The position numbers and the translations under genes were made by a program. A DNA stretch of 64,000 nt, taken from the NCBI GenBank assembly GCA_037501455.1, contig CM074856.1:17691001-17755000 (forward strand), read 5' to 3'. Below, piece after piece: positions 43,553-55,800 of the stretch; the stretch's first letter is position 1; each line of letters starts with the position of its first letter. The notes under the pieces are model-generated. The model did not search any database, was not told where the DNA came from, and saw only the letters and a program-made list of their open reading frames with translations. The stretch is from Lantana camara (lineage: Eukaryota > Streptophyta > Magnoliopsida > Lamiales > Verbenaceae).

Positions 43553-46500
43553 ATGGCATCCAAGATCGGATCTAGCGGTGTGTCAACTCCAATCAACCCG
43601 TCCGCTCCGGCAACGACGGGCACTGAAAAAGCTGTTGGGAGTGCTTCAAATCCGCTATTCATCGGAAGTATTCCCGTGTTGACCGACTCCACCGTCGTTA
43701 CGGTTACGGGAGGCGCGCCACTAACCAAGGACTGCGCGGATCTCCCGGAATCCAGCTTGACGGGAGGTTTGAAGAATCCGCGAAGCGATAACCTCGAAGT
43801 TGAAGGTGCAGGCCGGCTGACCCCTCCAGGTGCAGGAGGCTCCTCACCTGGAAGGACGTCCCTGCCTGAAGGACTGAACCTGCCCGTGGGGGCAGACAGG
43901 CAGGCGGGCAACCAGCCGTCTACGGAAGAGCTGGAGGCATTGCTGAACCTTAACTTCAACCCCCGGCAGACTACCAGGGTGGCACATATACCTGGAGGGG
44001 TGTCGTTGGGGAGCAGCGCCGCGGCTATGCAGTCTCAGGCTAAACGAGCAGCCGACGGGGCTGGTGGATCAGGAAGTGGCTTTTTACCGCCAGACGCGCC
44101 CATTCACCTTACATCTAGAGAGTTCCAGCAGTGGATTAATGCGGCTGTAGCTGCTGCTTAGGCGCAGCGAAACCAGCCGTTAGCACAGGGGCGCGGAACA
44201 GCCCCGCCGCTGCATGAAATAGAACCGACCATGAGAAGAATGATACCCCCTTCAGCTGGAGAAGGCTTACCTCCAGTTGGGGACCCCTTGGTGCTGCCAG
44301 GAGCAAACGGGATAGGAAACGGGGCAGCAGGCAGAGCTGCATGACAGCCAATGGCGCCACCGCCACCCGTAAATTACCAGATGGGAAGAAGAGAGTCAGG
44401 CCTCCCTGAGCAGCCCAACTGGGCTGCCAGGTTATAGCAGAGGCTAGAAGAGATGGAGAGGCAAATGAGAGCAGGACCTGCTAGGGTGACCAGGAGAGGC
44501 GGACCCTTCAGCCAAAGGGTCCTGGCTGACGAACTCCTGCCAGGTTGCAAGACATCCGGGCTGCCGGAGTACAATGGTGCAACGGATCCCCAAAAGCATT
44601 TGGATCGGTTCGAGAACTTGGCCCTCCTGTACCAGTACAGTGAAGGGGTGAAATGCAGAGTATTCTTGACCACGTTTATGGACAATGCGCAAGAATGGGC
44701 TCGGCAGCTTGAGCCCGGATCTATACATTCCTTTGACCAGTTTGCTGCACTGTTTTTACATCAGTTCGCTAGCAGCAGGGGCTACCAGAAAACTCCAAAT
44801 GCTCTTTTCGCGGTAAGGCAGAGAGAGGGGGAGTCTTTAAGGAGCTACATCAACAGGTTCACCAAAGCTGTGTTGGAAGTCCCTTCTGCTACTGCGGAAG
44901 TGCGAGCTAGTGCCTTCCAAGAGGGCTTGAGGAAAGGAGCGTTCTTCACCTCGCTCTCCAAGAAGCCGCCCACCAGCTGGGATGATCTCCTAACCAGGGC
45001 GGAAAAGTACATCAATTCGGAAGAAGCAGAAGCGGGGAAGGACGAAGCAATAGTAGCTGACAGGAGGAGGGAAAGAAAGGAGGACGGGCGACTGCCCGCT
45101 CCAGCTAAAAGGATCAGAATACCTGAAAGGAGAGAGCACCTTTTGAGTCTTGGGCCCCGGTATGACCGATATACCCCACTGCGTACGACACCCGCTCAAA
45201 CTCTTATGCAGATCCAAGGAACGGGCCTCTTGAATTGGCCCCGGAATGCGGAAAATGGGCCCTTCAAGCCTCCCTCAGAGAGGTTTTGCCGGTTTCACAA
45301 CGACTATGGACATGACACGGATGAATGTCGCCACCTGCGTGATGAAATTGAGAGATTAATTCAGGAAGGCTACTTGCAGGAACTGATATGCCGAGATCGG
45401 GCAAAAGGCTGGGAGATGTTCCCAAAGAGGAATGCAGCAGGAGGGAGCCAACCTGCAAGAAATCCACCGGTAAGGAACGGACTTGGAAGGGGTACACCAG
45501 GAAGGAGGATTCCAGGAGGGAATCCTCTCAGGCAGAACTACGGCAGAAGAGATCACCAACCAAGAGGAGGGGAGCAAAGAAGGCACCTCTCACCTCATAG
45601 GCCACTGATTGAGGCACCTCCAGCTGAAGCAGCAAGAGCAGGAAGGCGCGAGCAGGAGGAAGCCCCACAGCAGAAAGGTTTCATTCACATGATAATAGGA
45701 GGGCCGGCGGATGGGGACTCCCATCGAGCTAGAAGAGCACACACGCAGGAGGCTGCCCTTCACACGCAGGCAGGATCGTTCATCATGAAGGTCGATCAGG
45801 CAGGACCGCAGCCCACGCTTCAGTTTGGACCAGAAGACCTGGAGGGAATTCAGGCTCCTCATAATGACGCTCTGGTCATAACAGCCAGCATTGCTAGCTA
45901 TGGCATGGGAAGAGTCTTTATAGACAGCGGGAGTTCAGCAGACATCCTCTACCGAGAGGCGTATGAACAGATGGACCTAGGAAAGATTGAGCTTGAACCC
46001 GTGAAGACCGCCTTGTTCGGATTTGGAGGAGAGGTGGTACGGCCTATGGGGATGATTTCCCTACCGGTTGCGTTGGGAACCAAGCCTAGGACGAGGACCC
46101 GGATGGTGAGGTTCCTAGTGGTGGACAAACCCTCAGCTTACAATGCCATACTCGGGAGACCAGCTATGAACTCTTTCCAGGCGGTTATCTCCACTTACCA
46201 TATGAAGATAAAGTTCCCAACGCTGGAGGGAGTTGGAGAGGTGTCGGCGGACCAGCATTCCTCCAGGAAGTGCTATGTCAAAGCTGTCCAGCAAGCAGAC
46301 AGGAAGGAAGCTAAGAAGGAGGGAGAGAAAAGAGCTCGAAGTGATAAAAAAAGAAAGCTGGAAGAAACCGAGCAGGAAGATAAGCAGGAAGGACCTCACC
46401 CTAAAATAGAGTCCGCTGAAGAGCTATTGAGCATCGAGCTGGTCCCCGGAGATCCCGAAAAGACAACAAGGATAGGATCGCAGCTGGACCCCAACTTGAA

Positions 46501-49500
46501 GGAGGAGCTGACAGGTTTCCTCAGGAAGAATGTGGATGTTTTCGCATGGACCGATGATCAGCTGGAGGGGATTGACCCCTCTGTGGCGGTTCATAGGCTG
46601 AATGTAGACCCAAAGATCCGCCCGGTGAAACAGAAGAAGAAGACGCACGGACCTGAAAGGGATAAGATCATACAAGACCAGGTGGACATGCTGCTAGCTG
46701 CCGGTCACATCAAGGAAATTCAGTTTCCTGAGTGGCTCTCAAATGTAGTCCTGGTCCCGAAGAAGGAGAACAAGTGGCGCATGTGCGTGGATTTCAGAAA
46801 CTTGAATAACGCATGCCCCAAGGATTTTTACCCGCTGCCTAACATAGATCAGCTGGTGGATTCCACCTCCGGGTGTGAGCTCCTCAGTATGATGGACGCC
46901 TCGCAGGGCTATCATCAAATCCCTTTGGATCCGGCAGATCAGAGGAGAGTGAGCTTCATCACAGCAGGAGGAACATATTGCTACGTGGTCATGCCCTTCG
47001 GGCTGAAGAACGCAGGAGCAACCTACCAGCGCCTGGTAGATAGAATGATCAAAGATCAGATAGGGAGAAACGTGGAAGTTTACATAGATGACATGCTGGT
47101 GAAAAGCAGGAAGTCAGACACTCACCTGGCAGATTTGGAAGAGGCCTTCCAGGTCCTGCGCAAATACAACATGAAGCTGAACCCTTTAAAGTGCTCCTTT
47201 GGGGTAAAGGGAGGAAAATTCCTCGGTTACATTGTCACAGAGAGGGGATTCAAGCAAACCCTACAAAAATCCAAGCAATACGAGACATGAAGGCCCCGAC
47301 AACACCGAATGAGGTGCAATGCCTGACGGGGAGGATGGCAGCTCTGAGCCGTTTCATCTCGAGGCTAGCAGAAAAAAGCCTCCCTTTCTTTGGAGTATTG
47401 AGAAAGGCGTGCAAGTTTGCATGGAGTCCGGAATGCCAGAAGGCTTTCGAAAACCTGAAGGCGTACCTGGAAGGAATACCCCTCCTGGTCAAGCCCGTAC
47501 CAGGAGAGCCTCTATACGTATACCTGGCAGTATCAGGCCAGGCTGTCAGCTCCGTTCTGCTCCGGGAGGAAGGAGGAACCCAGAAGCCGGTGTATTATGT
47601 TAACAAGGTGCTCAAAGGAGCAGAACAGCGGTATCCGGATATGGAAAAGCTGGCGTTGGCACTCATGGTTACAGCGCGAAGGTTGCGACCATACTTCCTA
47701 TCGCACGCAATAGTGGTCCGCACGAATTATCCCATGAGGCAAGTGCTCGGGAAGCCGGAGACATCAGGAAGGCTAATCAAATGGGCCATGGAGCTGGGGG
47801 AATTTGATATATCGTATTCCCCAAGGACAGCAATCAAAGCACAAGCCTTGGCGGACTTCATATTAGAGATGACCACGACGCCCGAGCAGGAAGGGCGCAG
47901 GTGGCTGCTACACGTTGATGGTTCATCCACCAGCTCGGGGAGCGGAGCTGGAGTGGTGATAACCAGCCCCGAAGGAGATGAATTCGAGTTTGCTATCAGA
48001 TTCAACTTCAAAGCATCCAATAATGAGGCGGAATACGAGGCAGTGATCATGGGGCTGAAGCTAGCCAAAGAAGCTGGAGCGCAGCACCTGGTGGTGTATT
48101 CAGACTCCCAGCTGGTATCCTGTCAGGTGGAGGGAAAGTATGAAGCTCATGAAGAAAGGATGAAGGCCTACTTAACTAAAGTGAATGAAATGAAGATAGA
48201 ATTTGTTACCTTCCAGCTGGAGCAGATACCACGAGATGAGAACAAGAAAGCAGATCGACTAGCCAAGATGGCTAGTTCGTTCGAGGGTGTCCATACCAGG
48301 AAGATTACGGTTCTGACACTCCCTGCTGGGGCGCTAGAGCAGGACGCGAATGCAGACCAGGAAGTGCTGATAGGGCAGGAAGAGCAGGACTGGAGGGAGG
48401 ACATTCTTGATTACCTGCTACATGACATACTTCCAACTGACAGGAAGGAAGCGCTGAGAGTGCAACGAAAAGCTGCCCGATTTGTGGCGATGCGAGGTTT
48501 CCTATATAGAAGATCGGTGACAATGCCCTTGCTCAAATGCTTGTCGCCGGAGGAAAGCCATTATGTGCTGCGAGAGCTACACGAAGGAAGTTGTGGAAGT
48601 CATTCTGGCTGGACCTCGCTGGCGGGAAAGGTGTTGAGAGCGGGATATTTTTGGCCGACCATCAAAACGGATGCTAAGGAGTTCGTTGCAAAGTGTGAGC
48701 AATGTCAGAAATATGCTCCCCTCCTGCACCAGCCAGCTGAGCCCCTCACGGCTATGTACTCACCATGCCCCTTCGCCAAATGGGGCATCGATATAGTTGG
48801 CCCGCTTCCCCCTGGGAAAGGGCAAACACGATTCATGATCGTGGCCGTAGATTACTTCAGCAAGTGGGTGGAAGCGGAAGCTTTAGTGAAGATCACGGAG
48901 AAAGAAGTGATAAAATTCTTACAACGAAATATCGTGTGCCATTTTGGAGTCCCGAGAGAGCTGGTCTCGGATAATGGGAGACAGTTCATAGGAACGCAGC
49001 TGAAGGAATGGTGCCAGCAGCTAGGGATTCGACAATGCTTTTCAGCGGTCTATCACCCGCAGGCAAACGGACAGGTGGAGGTAATGAACCGACTCATCTT
49101 ACATGGTCTCAAGACTAGAGTGGAAGGAGCTAGAGGAAAATGGGCTACCGAGCTACCCGCAGTCCTGTGGGCTCATCGAACCACTCCAAATGTGATCACG
49201 GGAGAGACACCTTTCAACCTGGTATACGGTGCCGAGGCGGTCATTCCTGCTGAGATAGGCATGCCCTCGCCACGAGTGGAAGCCTATAATGAAGAAGAGA
49301 ACGAAGCGTTAATGAGGGAAAACTTGGATACTATAGAAGAGGCAAGGGATCGAGCACTTATACGAATGGCGAGGTATAAAAACCAAATGGTGGCAGCTTA
49401 CAATAGGAAGGTGAAAGCGCGCGACTTCCAGGTGGGGGACTTGGTGTTTAGGAGGGCAGATGCCTTGAAACCTGTTGGCAAACTAGGCCCCAGCTGGGAA

Positions 49501-49617
49501 GGGCCTTACAAAGTCGTAAGGATCGTGGGTCGAGGAGCTTATGAGCTGGAGGATGCTAACGGAAAGAAGCTATCACGACCCTGGAACGTGCAAAACCTAA
49601 AAAGGTTCTTCTGCTAA
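43553..49617 (+). pseudogene. E2 Gag-Pol, broken by three stops and one frameshift
   Basis: The frame opens at ATG 43553. In-frame stops are TAG 44159, TGA 44342 and TAG 44435, all in the Pro/Gly-rich Gag N-terminal part before the Gag core. The same frame then runs to 47290: Gag core (~44570-44800, EWARQLEPGS), zinc-knuckle-like CRFHNDYGHDTDEC (~45290), protease FIDSGSSADIL (~45920), RT with YIDDM (~47090). A frameshift at a G run (47244-47247) moves the rest to another frame, which ends at 49617. That part holds RT-linked RNase H, archaeal-type RNase H (LLHVDGSSTS ~47910), integrase zinc finger (~48575-48710) and DDE core (GIDIVGP ~48785, SDNGRQF ~48967, QVEVMNR ~49072). Cannot make a full polyprotein as read. 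The frameshift could be a sequencing error; three stops are less likely to be. Confidence 0.9.
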
Positions 49618-49800
49618 GCAGGCGCGCAGCCCGCGCCTGGAAGGAGAGCAGAAGGAGGAACGTATTATCAGAACTGCCAGTTTCCAATCAAAACCTGAAG
49701 GGGTTTTTTCTGTTAAGCAGACACGCAACCTACACACCTGGAAGGAGAGCACAAGGAGGAACGGGTTATCAGAATTTCCAGGTTCCAAAGTTACTGTTTG
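49615..49800 (+). repeat. E2 tandem duplication after pol
   Basis: Two ~95-bp units starting TAAGCAGGCGCGCA (49615) and TAAGCAGACACGCA (49714). Both contain CCTGGAAGGAGAGCA and TTATCAGAA. Same location as the E1 tandem arrays but unrelated in sequence. Confidence 0.8.
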
Positions 49801-50783
49801 TGCTTTTGATGGTTATTTACATAGAATTTCATGCATTTTGATTCATGCGAATGAAGAAGATTATGTCTTATGCTTATGTTTATTTGAATAACTAACTTTA
49901 TGGGATTTGTGAGAATGCATGATGATGAGAAAAAGAACCAGCTCGTGCTATGCCCTCGACGCATGCGCGTTGGGAGGAAGAAAAAATGACTTATGCTGGG
50001 TTATGCTCTGAGTGCACCGTATTATTATTAATCTGACACTTGAGATAGGCACATGCAAAGCCTCCACGGCTATATTACCGAAAATCTGAATATTTTCGAT
50101 GAATGATTACCCGGGACGAAGGGGGCACACAAATAAGTCCCTCTTGGGAAGACGCGTTGATTACGCATACGCCTTGGGAAGAGCTGGAAGAAAGGCTCTT
50201 GGGAGTGATTCTCCACCTGCCACCACCAGTCGGGTTGGCCACCTAGCTGGAAGGAGGCAGCTATTGCTAGGGTCGGAGAGAATACCCTCAGCACGAACGG
50301 CTCTGGCAGCCTTGTACCGTGAAAACCTGACAGGAGGGACAAATTCTCAAATGAACAGAAAAGCAGCAAGTAGAACAAGGAGAAGGCCCACACCAGAACC
50401 ATATTAAAACCTTCTCCTTGGGCTGTCTGCTCCCTGCCAGTAGGTTGAAAAGAAAATGAAAGAAGAGAAAAGCTAACGCAGCCAGATGCCCATTCAATAC
50501 AACAAACATGTGCCAAAACAACAAAATCAAGTGTTCAACTATATATTCCATTCAAAAAGCCCTCAAATGTTCCGGGCAACCAGGAAAGAGAAAGTTGAGG
50601 TGCATGCTCGAGGAAAATGAGCCAAAACATAGTCGTCCAAAATATGAGGCATACCAAAGAAAAATAGAATCCAATGAGTCTAAATCCCAAAAACGCTAAG
50701 CCTAGAGCCGGAAATACCAACGGCTCGCAAAAGATAAATCAATAAAGAAAGAAAGATGTCCAAAGAGAGAGTCGCAAAGAGAG
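49801..50783. other. E2 spacer between pol and opposite-strand gene
   Basis: About 1 kb without convincing coding sequence. Convergent 3' ends of the two transcripts should fall here. Confidence 0.5.
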
Positions 50784-53562
50784 CTAAGTCTGTGGCCCTG
50801 GCGGGTCTACCTGCCCAACAGTAGGGGCAGCAGCAGGAATAACGGAAGCAGCAAGGGCAGCGTCCGGAGGATAGCTGGCAGGAGGAACGTGAGCTGGCGG
50901 GACACTAGCAGGAGGCGCGGAAGTAGCAGGGCCGTGAGCAGAAGTGGAGGCCCCTCCCAGGCTAGCATGCAGATCAACAGTAACCGCTTGCTCTGGCAGG
51001 CTGGTGTGATGTCCCTCCATGAGACTAGTGTCTCTAGCTGGAGGGGGAGCAGAGAACTCACCTGCAGCGAAAACAAGAAGAGTTGATCACTAACAGAAGT
51101 TGAAGGAAAATCATGAAAAACGAGAAGAAGGAAATAATACAATGAAGTATGAAGACCAACGGGCACACGCACCTGAAGGGAAAGACTGAGCATGATGAAT
51201 ATCTGTGGCAGAAGGAGTTGTACCAGGAGCAAGAAGACCCAAGGATACCAGGCGGGCATAACCGGCACGAAAGCCCTGCTCGAAAGCAGAAGCAGAAGCT
51301 GCTGCAACCTTCTACATGGAGGCCTCATCAACGGCCTGCTGGAATGTGGGAGAAGTCAAGTGCTCGGCCTGACGAAGCAACAAGCGCCCATCTAAAAGAG
51401 CCCTCCCTACTGTCGTCTTCAGGAACTGATCAACTGCCTGGAGGGAAATGGGCTGCGGGGCAGCTGCTGCGAGGCGCTCCCTCCGCTCCTGGTCATAAGA
51501 GTTCTGCAAGTCCTTCAATTTCCCTTCTGCAGCATTCTTCAAAACGTGGGCCGCCACGAGCTCATGGCGGAGAGTATCTGTCTCTCGCTGAAGATTGGCC
51601 AGCTCCTCGGCAACAGAAGGAGGGACGACAACCTCCTGATCATGCCAGCAACCAAGGAGCATCCCCGCCTGCGAAAAGGGGAATAGGTGAAGGAAAAAGA
51701 CAAGAACGGCATCATAGTGGAAGCAAAAAGAGGAGGTGAAAAGCTGGATCTACCTGCGCGAGGTGGAGTGCAGCTCGGGCAGGAAGGGCTTCTCGGGAGA
51801 GCCCAGCCATGAAATCCCTGTCTGTTGCTGAAGGTAGACCCTTCAAAAGCCTCAATCCCAGATCACCCTGGGAATCAAAGAAGATACAATCATCCTGATC
51901 AGGCGGGCGCTGAGAGGAAACAGTGTGACGACCAGAGGTAGGAACTGCAGATGATGTGCCAGTAGCAGGAGGGACGAATCTCTCCTTGCTCCTCCGGCCC
52001 TGGTCCTGTCGCCCGCCAGGAGGATGAAGAGGCCCTTTCCCTTTAGAGACCTGGACGGTCTGCTCATCGACGGGAGGGCTGAGGGACCTACGCACCTCTC
52101 GGTGCCTCTTACAGGGCTCGTCAGAGCGGTGAGGAGAACGTTTGCGGGATGCACGACCAGGAAGGTCAAGCTGACGGCCTGCCCGGTGAGCAGGAGGGGG
52201 AGGCCCCCAGGAGGATCTACCTCCTGCCTGCTGGTAGCCCGCAGCAGTACCAGAGCGTGGCTTGCGACGCCTGCGAGGAGGTGCGCCTGGAGAATCCTCT
52301 TCAACTTGAGCAGGAGGGGGCCGACGCTTCACACGATATTGCCTCATAATTTCGTCTGCGAAGTAAGGAGAAAGCCAAATATCAGAAAGAAAGCAGGAGG
52401 CGTAGGATGCAAGTTATCACATAAAGCAGATAAGATCATATAAAAGATAAGAATGAACAGGCTACCAATCGGCCTCTCAAGAGGCACGTGCTGGGGGATC
52501 AAACCAAAGTATGAAATGAGGGAACTGGAGCATAGCTCTACGGCGGTACATAAATATCCCTGCAATATCTTCCGACGAGCTTTGAACTCTGAAGAAATAT
52601 CCGTCAACTGGGTATGGACAACAGAGGAAGGACATGACCGCCAGTCGGTATACATCTGCCTGCCCCATCCCCCGTTAGGAGGGCGCACAAAGAAATATTG
52701 GGTATCCCAATCCCGGGGGGAGTCACGAAGTCGCAGGAAGGCGGGCTTCACCCGAGGGGTGATGTAATAAAACCCATAGGTGTTCATCCGCAAAATGAAA
52801 TCATCTCGAAACTCCATAGCCCCTGTCGGCACTCCTGTATAGCTCGTAAGGACGGCATAACTAAGTAGTAAAGTCATGGCATTGGGGCACAACTGGCCCA
52901 GGCTCATGCGAAAGGTGTCAGATACCTCAGCCAGGAACGAAGGGACCGGGAAGCGTAGGCCGGCATCCACCTGGGCTATGAAAAAGCAGGCCGCCCCCTC
53001 AGGTGCATGGTCGGGCCCCTCGCCTGGACCTGGAAGGAACGCCTCCCAGCCAGCAGGAAGCTCTAGCCGCCCAACAACTCTCTGTAACTGCTCCTCCGTC
53101 ATGGTACAAGACTTATAATCATACCCCCCTCCATCTCCAGGGTCCGAGTCCGTCGTGTCATCAGAATCAACCTCAAGGGCCCCTGTAACGTCCGTTGGGA
53201 GACTTGCAGGAGGAGGAGGAGCAGAACGGGTAGCTGACGGATCAGCAGAGCTGCTAGTAGCAAGATCAGGAGCAGAAACGGGTAGCTGACGGATCAGCAG
53301 AGCTGCTAGTAGCAAGATCAGGAGCAGAGCGGATAGCTGACGGATCAGCAAAGCTGCTAGTAGCAAGATCAGGAACAGAGCGGATAGCTGACGGATCAGC
53401 AGGACTGCTAGTAGAGATATCAGGAACGTAATCAGAAACTGGTGGATCAGCAGGGAGACCCTGGTCCGTAATAGTGCGGGGCTCAGCAGGAGGGCCCATG
53501 AGCAGGAGAGGTGCCGGACAGGCTATAGGATACTCTTCCAGCTCTTTGTCTGGGAAATCCAT
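50784..53562 (-). pseudogene. E2 opposite-strand gene, Transposase_28-like, broken
   Basis: Exons on the minus strand: 53564-52466 (ATG at 53562, two bases after an AG acceptor), 52355-51754, 51668-51173, 51061-50784. Intron phases are 1, 0, 1, so the first two match E1. The summed length fits one frame only if one extra A is allowed in the run 53276-53278, inside a 51-bp repeat. A TAG at 51314-51312 also breaks exon 3. Apart from these breaks the plan equals E1: acidic/Ser-Pro N-terminus with 17-aa repeats (DLATSSSADPSATRSA type), a PF04195-like region (AQVDAGLRFPVPSFLAEV, LGQLCPNAMTLLLSYAVL), an Arg/Pro-rich exon 2 (RRRRKPRSG), a helical exon 3 (LANLQRETDTLRHELVAA) and an Ala/Pro tail. About 820 aa if unbroken. 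Confidence 0.72.
53221..53420 (-). repeat. 51-bp coding repeat in the E2 opposite-strand gene
   Basis: About 3.5 units of 51 bp (17 codons, core GATCAGCAGAGCTGCTAGTA on the plus strand). The second unit from the left is 52 bp, an extra A at 53276-53278, which causes the frameshift. Confidence 0.88.
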
Positions 53563-53699
53563 ACCTGGAGGTTCCTGTAATTCCCTCAGTGGCAGGGATG
53601 AAAAAGAAAAAGTGCAAGCAAGACAACAAGACAGAGGGAAAGAGCATGTTATACACGTGGCAAACAGCAATCTCCCTTAACACACGCTCAACAATAGCA

Positions 53700-55780
53700 A
53701 GGAAATAAGTAAATGACAAGGGGATGCAAATGTAATTTCCCAAAACAAGACAAAGAGAAGGAGACAATTTTCCCGATAATAACCCAACAGGACATGCATT
53801 ATAAAAGTTGTTTCAATACACTTTTATTACAAGAATCACTTTCAGCATTCATTACAAGACAATCCATTGTCTTTATTACAACCAAGCAACAACCCAATAG
53901 ATTTTCAAGGGAGAAATCACAATCTTCACCTTTAGAAAGCTGGAGCAGTACCTACGAGAAGACACCATCAATTCGGCAACAAGCACCCATCCAACATCGA
54001 GCAACATGCCAACAAAGCAACAAGAATTCACAATATCAATTATCTTTTCTCAACAAGGGATATCCTAACAATTATCAACAAATCCAATCCATCCCGAGGC
54101 ACAAAAATCACGAGGTGCTTACCAAAACAGGAGATCTCTTCGATTGAAGTAATAGCGGCCCAAATAATCGATGACAGACTGATCCTTGCTTCAAACCTGC
54201 GAATAATGAGGGTTCTTTTCAGCAAAACAAAATAGGGATGCTGTCAATAAAAACAAAAAAGAGGAGAAGAGGCAATGGCGCCACCGGCGAGGCACAGTCA
54301 CGACGGATGGGGCCCGCGTCGGTGATGACCAGATCCGGCCCGATTCCTAGAGAAGCCTTCGACCCCGTAGTCTGAGCAGTGTGAGGATAAAAAAAAAAAA
54401 AAAGAGAAAAAGAAAGGAGGGGTGACTTCGGATTAACAACCTCACCTTCTCAGGCGATGTCGCGGCGGTGGCAAATGGTGGCGCTACGGTGGAGGACGGC
54501 GGCGCTGCACAAAATCACGGCCAAATATTCAGATCTAGGGGATTCACGCCCCGATCTCTTGGAAAAATCAAGAAGAAGAAGAAAAAAACAAGAAAAGAGG
54601 GCGGAGACCTTACCTGCACGGCGGCGGAGCGACGGGACGGCGGCTCGCAGCGGTGAGTTGGCGGACAAGCAGAGGCAAGATGAGCTTAGATCTGCAAAGA
54701 AGAGAAGAACATCAGCTCCTCTTGTCCAAAGAAAAAAAAAAATAGAGAAAGAGGGGAGAGAAGCGCCGCCGCTGAACCACGGCGGCAGCACGTTGGTGAG
54801 GTGCTGTTGGGGCAACTCCCGGACGACGGCGAGGCAGCAGCGGCACAGGCGACGAGGCCAAGGCGGCGAGAGCCGGAGATGGGGCAAAGAGGAACAAGAG
54901 GTTCGGTTCCTCACCTGATGGGAGAAGGAGACGCCCGATGTTGCTTGTCTCGGTAGAAGAGCAGAAGAAACAATGAGGAAGTGTTTTTGAATTAAGCCAA
55001 TCCAAGAGCCCTTATTTGACTAGAGTTCTTCCAATCCCGGTGACATCTCTCTTTTTCTTTAATTTATCGCTCTTTTTCATGAAGTTAGTAAATCGTTATA
55101 TGATAACTTTGAATCAATTAATTGATTATATGAGACCCAGAGTTATCTTGATAAGATATCTCAATTTCGAGAAAATAAGTCTGGCCGATTTTTAATAATT
55201 ATTTTTACCATGTTGATTTCTGAAAATCTGTCATGTTTGATTTATTGGTTCATCTTGGAAACTTGGAATGATCGTGTTCATGACTTAAGATATGATCATA
55301 TCTTGGAAATATATCATATCTGGAGAATATGTGTTACAGGAATTCCCGCCGAATTTTGGAGAAGAAGAGGAATTGTTGGTAATTAAGCTGGCGGGAAAAA
55401 AGAGCAGAAGGGAATTGAACGGTCAGGAGGAGAAAAGGAGAAAGGAGCACGTAAAAAGCAGTTAAGCTGAAAGTCAATCAAGCTGGAAGGATCAGCAAGC
55501 TGAAGGGACAAAGACACTAAGCAGAAAGTCCAGAGGGCGCCAAAAAGCAGAATGTTGAGCCAATCGCTGAAGCAGAACCGAAAGTAAACCTTGGGTACGG
55601 GACGCAACGGTTGCACTCTTTTTACTCATGAGGGTTTTGTCCCACGTGGTTTTCCCGAGTGAGGTTTTTAACGAGGCAACCATCGTACCTAAGAAGGGAG
55701 TTCAGCTAGTTTAACACGTTCAATGGCTAGAGTTGTTCTCCAAAGTTTACTACTCTCACAGTCGTCCATACAGTTCGACT
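53700..55780 (-). other. E2 leader region of the opposite-strand gene
   Basis: No credible ORF. On the minus strand several segments look like non-coding 5' exons with GC-rich sequence between good splice signals: TTTGCAG before ~54689 and CAG/GTAAGG at ~54614; TGTGCAG before ~54510 and AAG/GTGAGG at ~54446; and CAG/GTGAGG at ~54914. The final acceptor CCTCCAG sits at 53565, two bases before the ATG. A spliced 5' UTR starting near or beyond 55000 is therefore likely. 55020-55780 is AT-richer and may hold the promoter. Confidence 0.4.
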
Positions 55781-55800
55781 GTAAGAGTAGGGGGGAGTGA
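55781..55800 (+). promoter_or_regulatory. E2 polypurine tract
   Basis: GTAAGAGTAGGGGGGAGTGA immediately precedes the 3' LTR. Confidence 0.8.

Noticed and set aside
44453..47290. Independent 945-aa gene
   Set aside because: Same frame as the ORF at 43553 and continuous with it apart from three stops. It is part of the E2 gag-pol.
54450..54914. 153-154-aa overlapping ORFs on both strands
   Set aside because: Open on both strands because the region is GC-rich and low in complexity. Splice-like signals fit a non-coding leader better.
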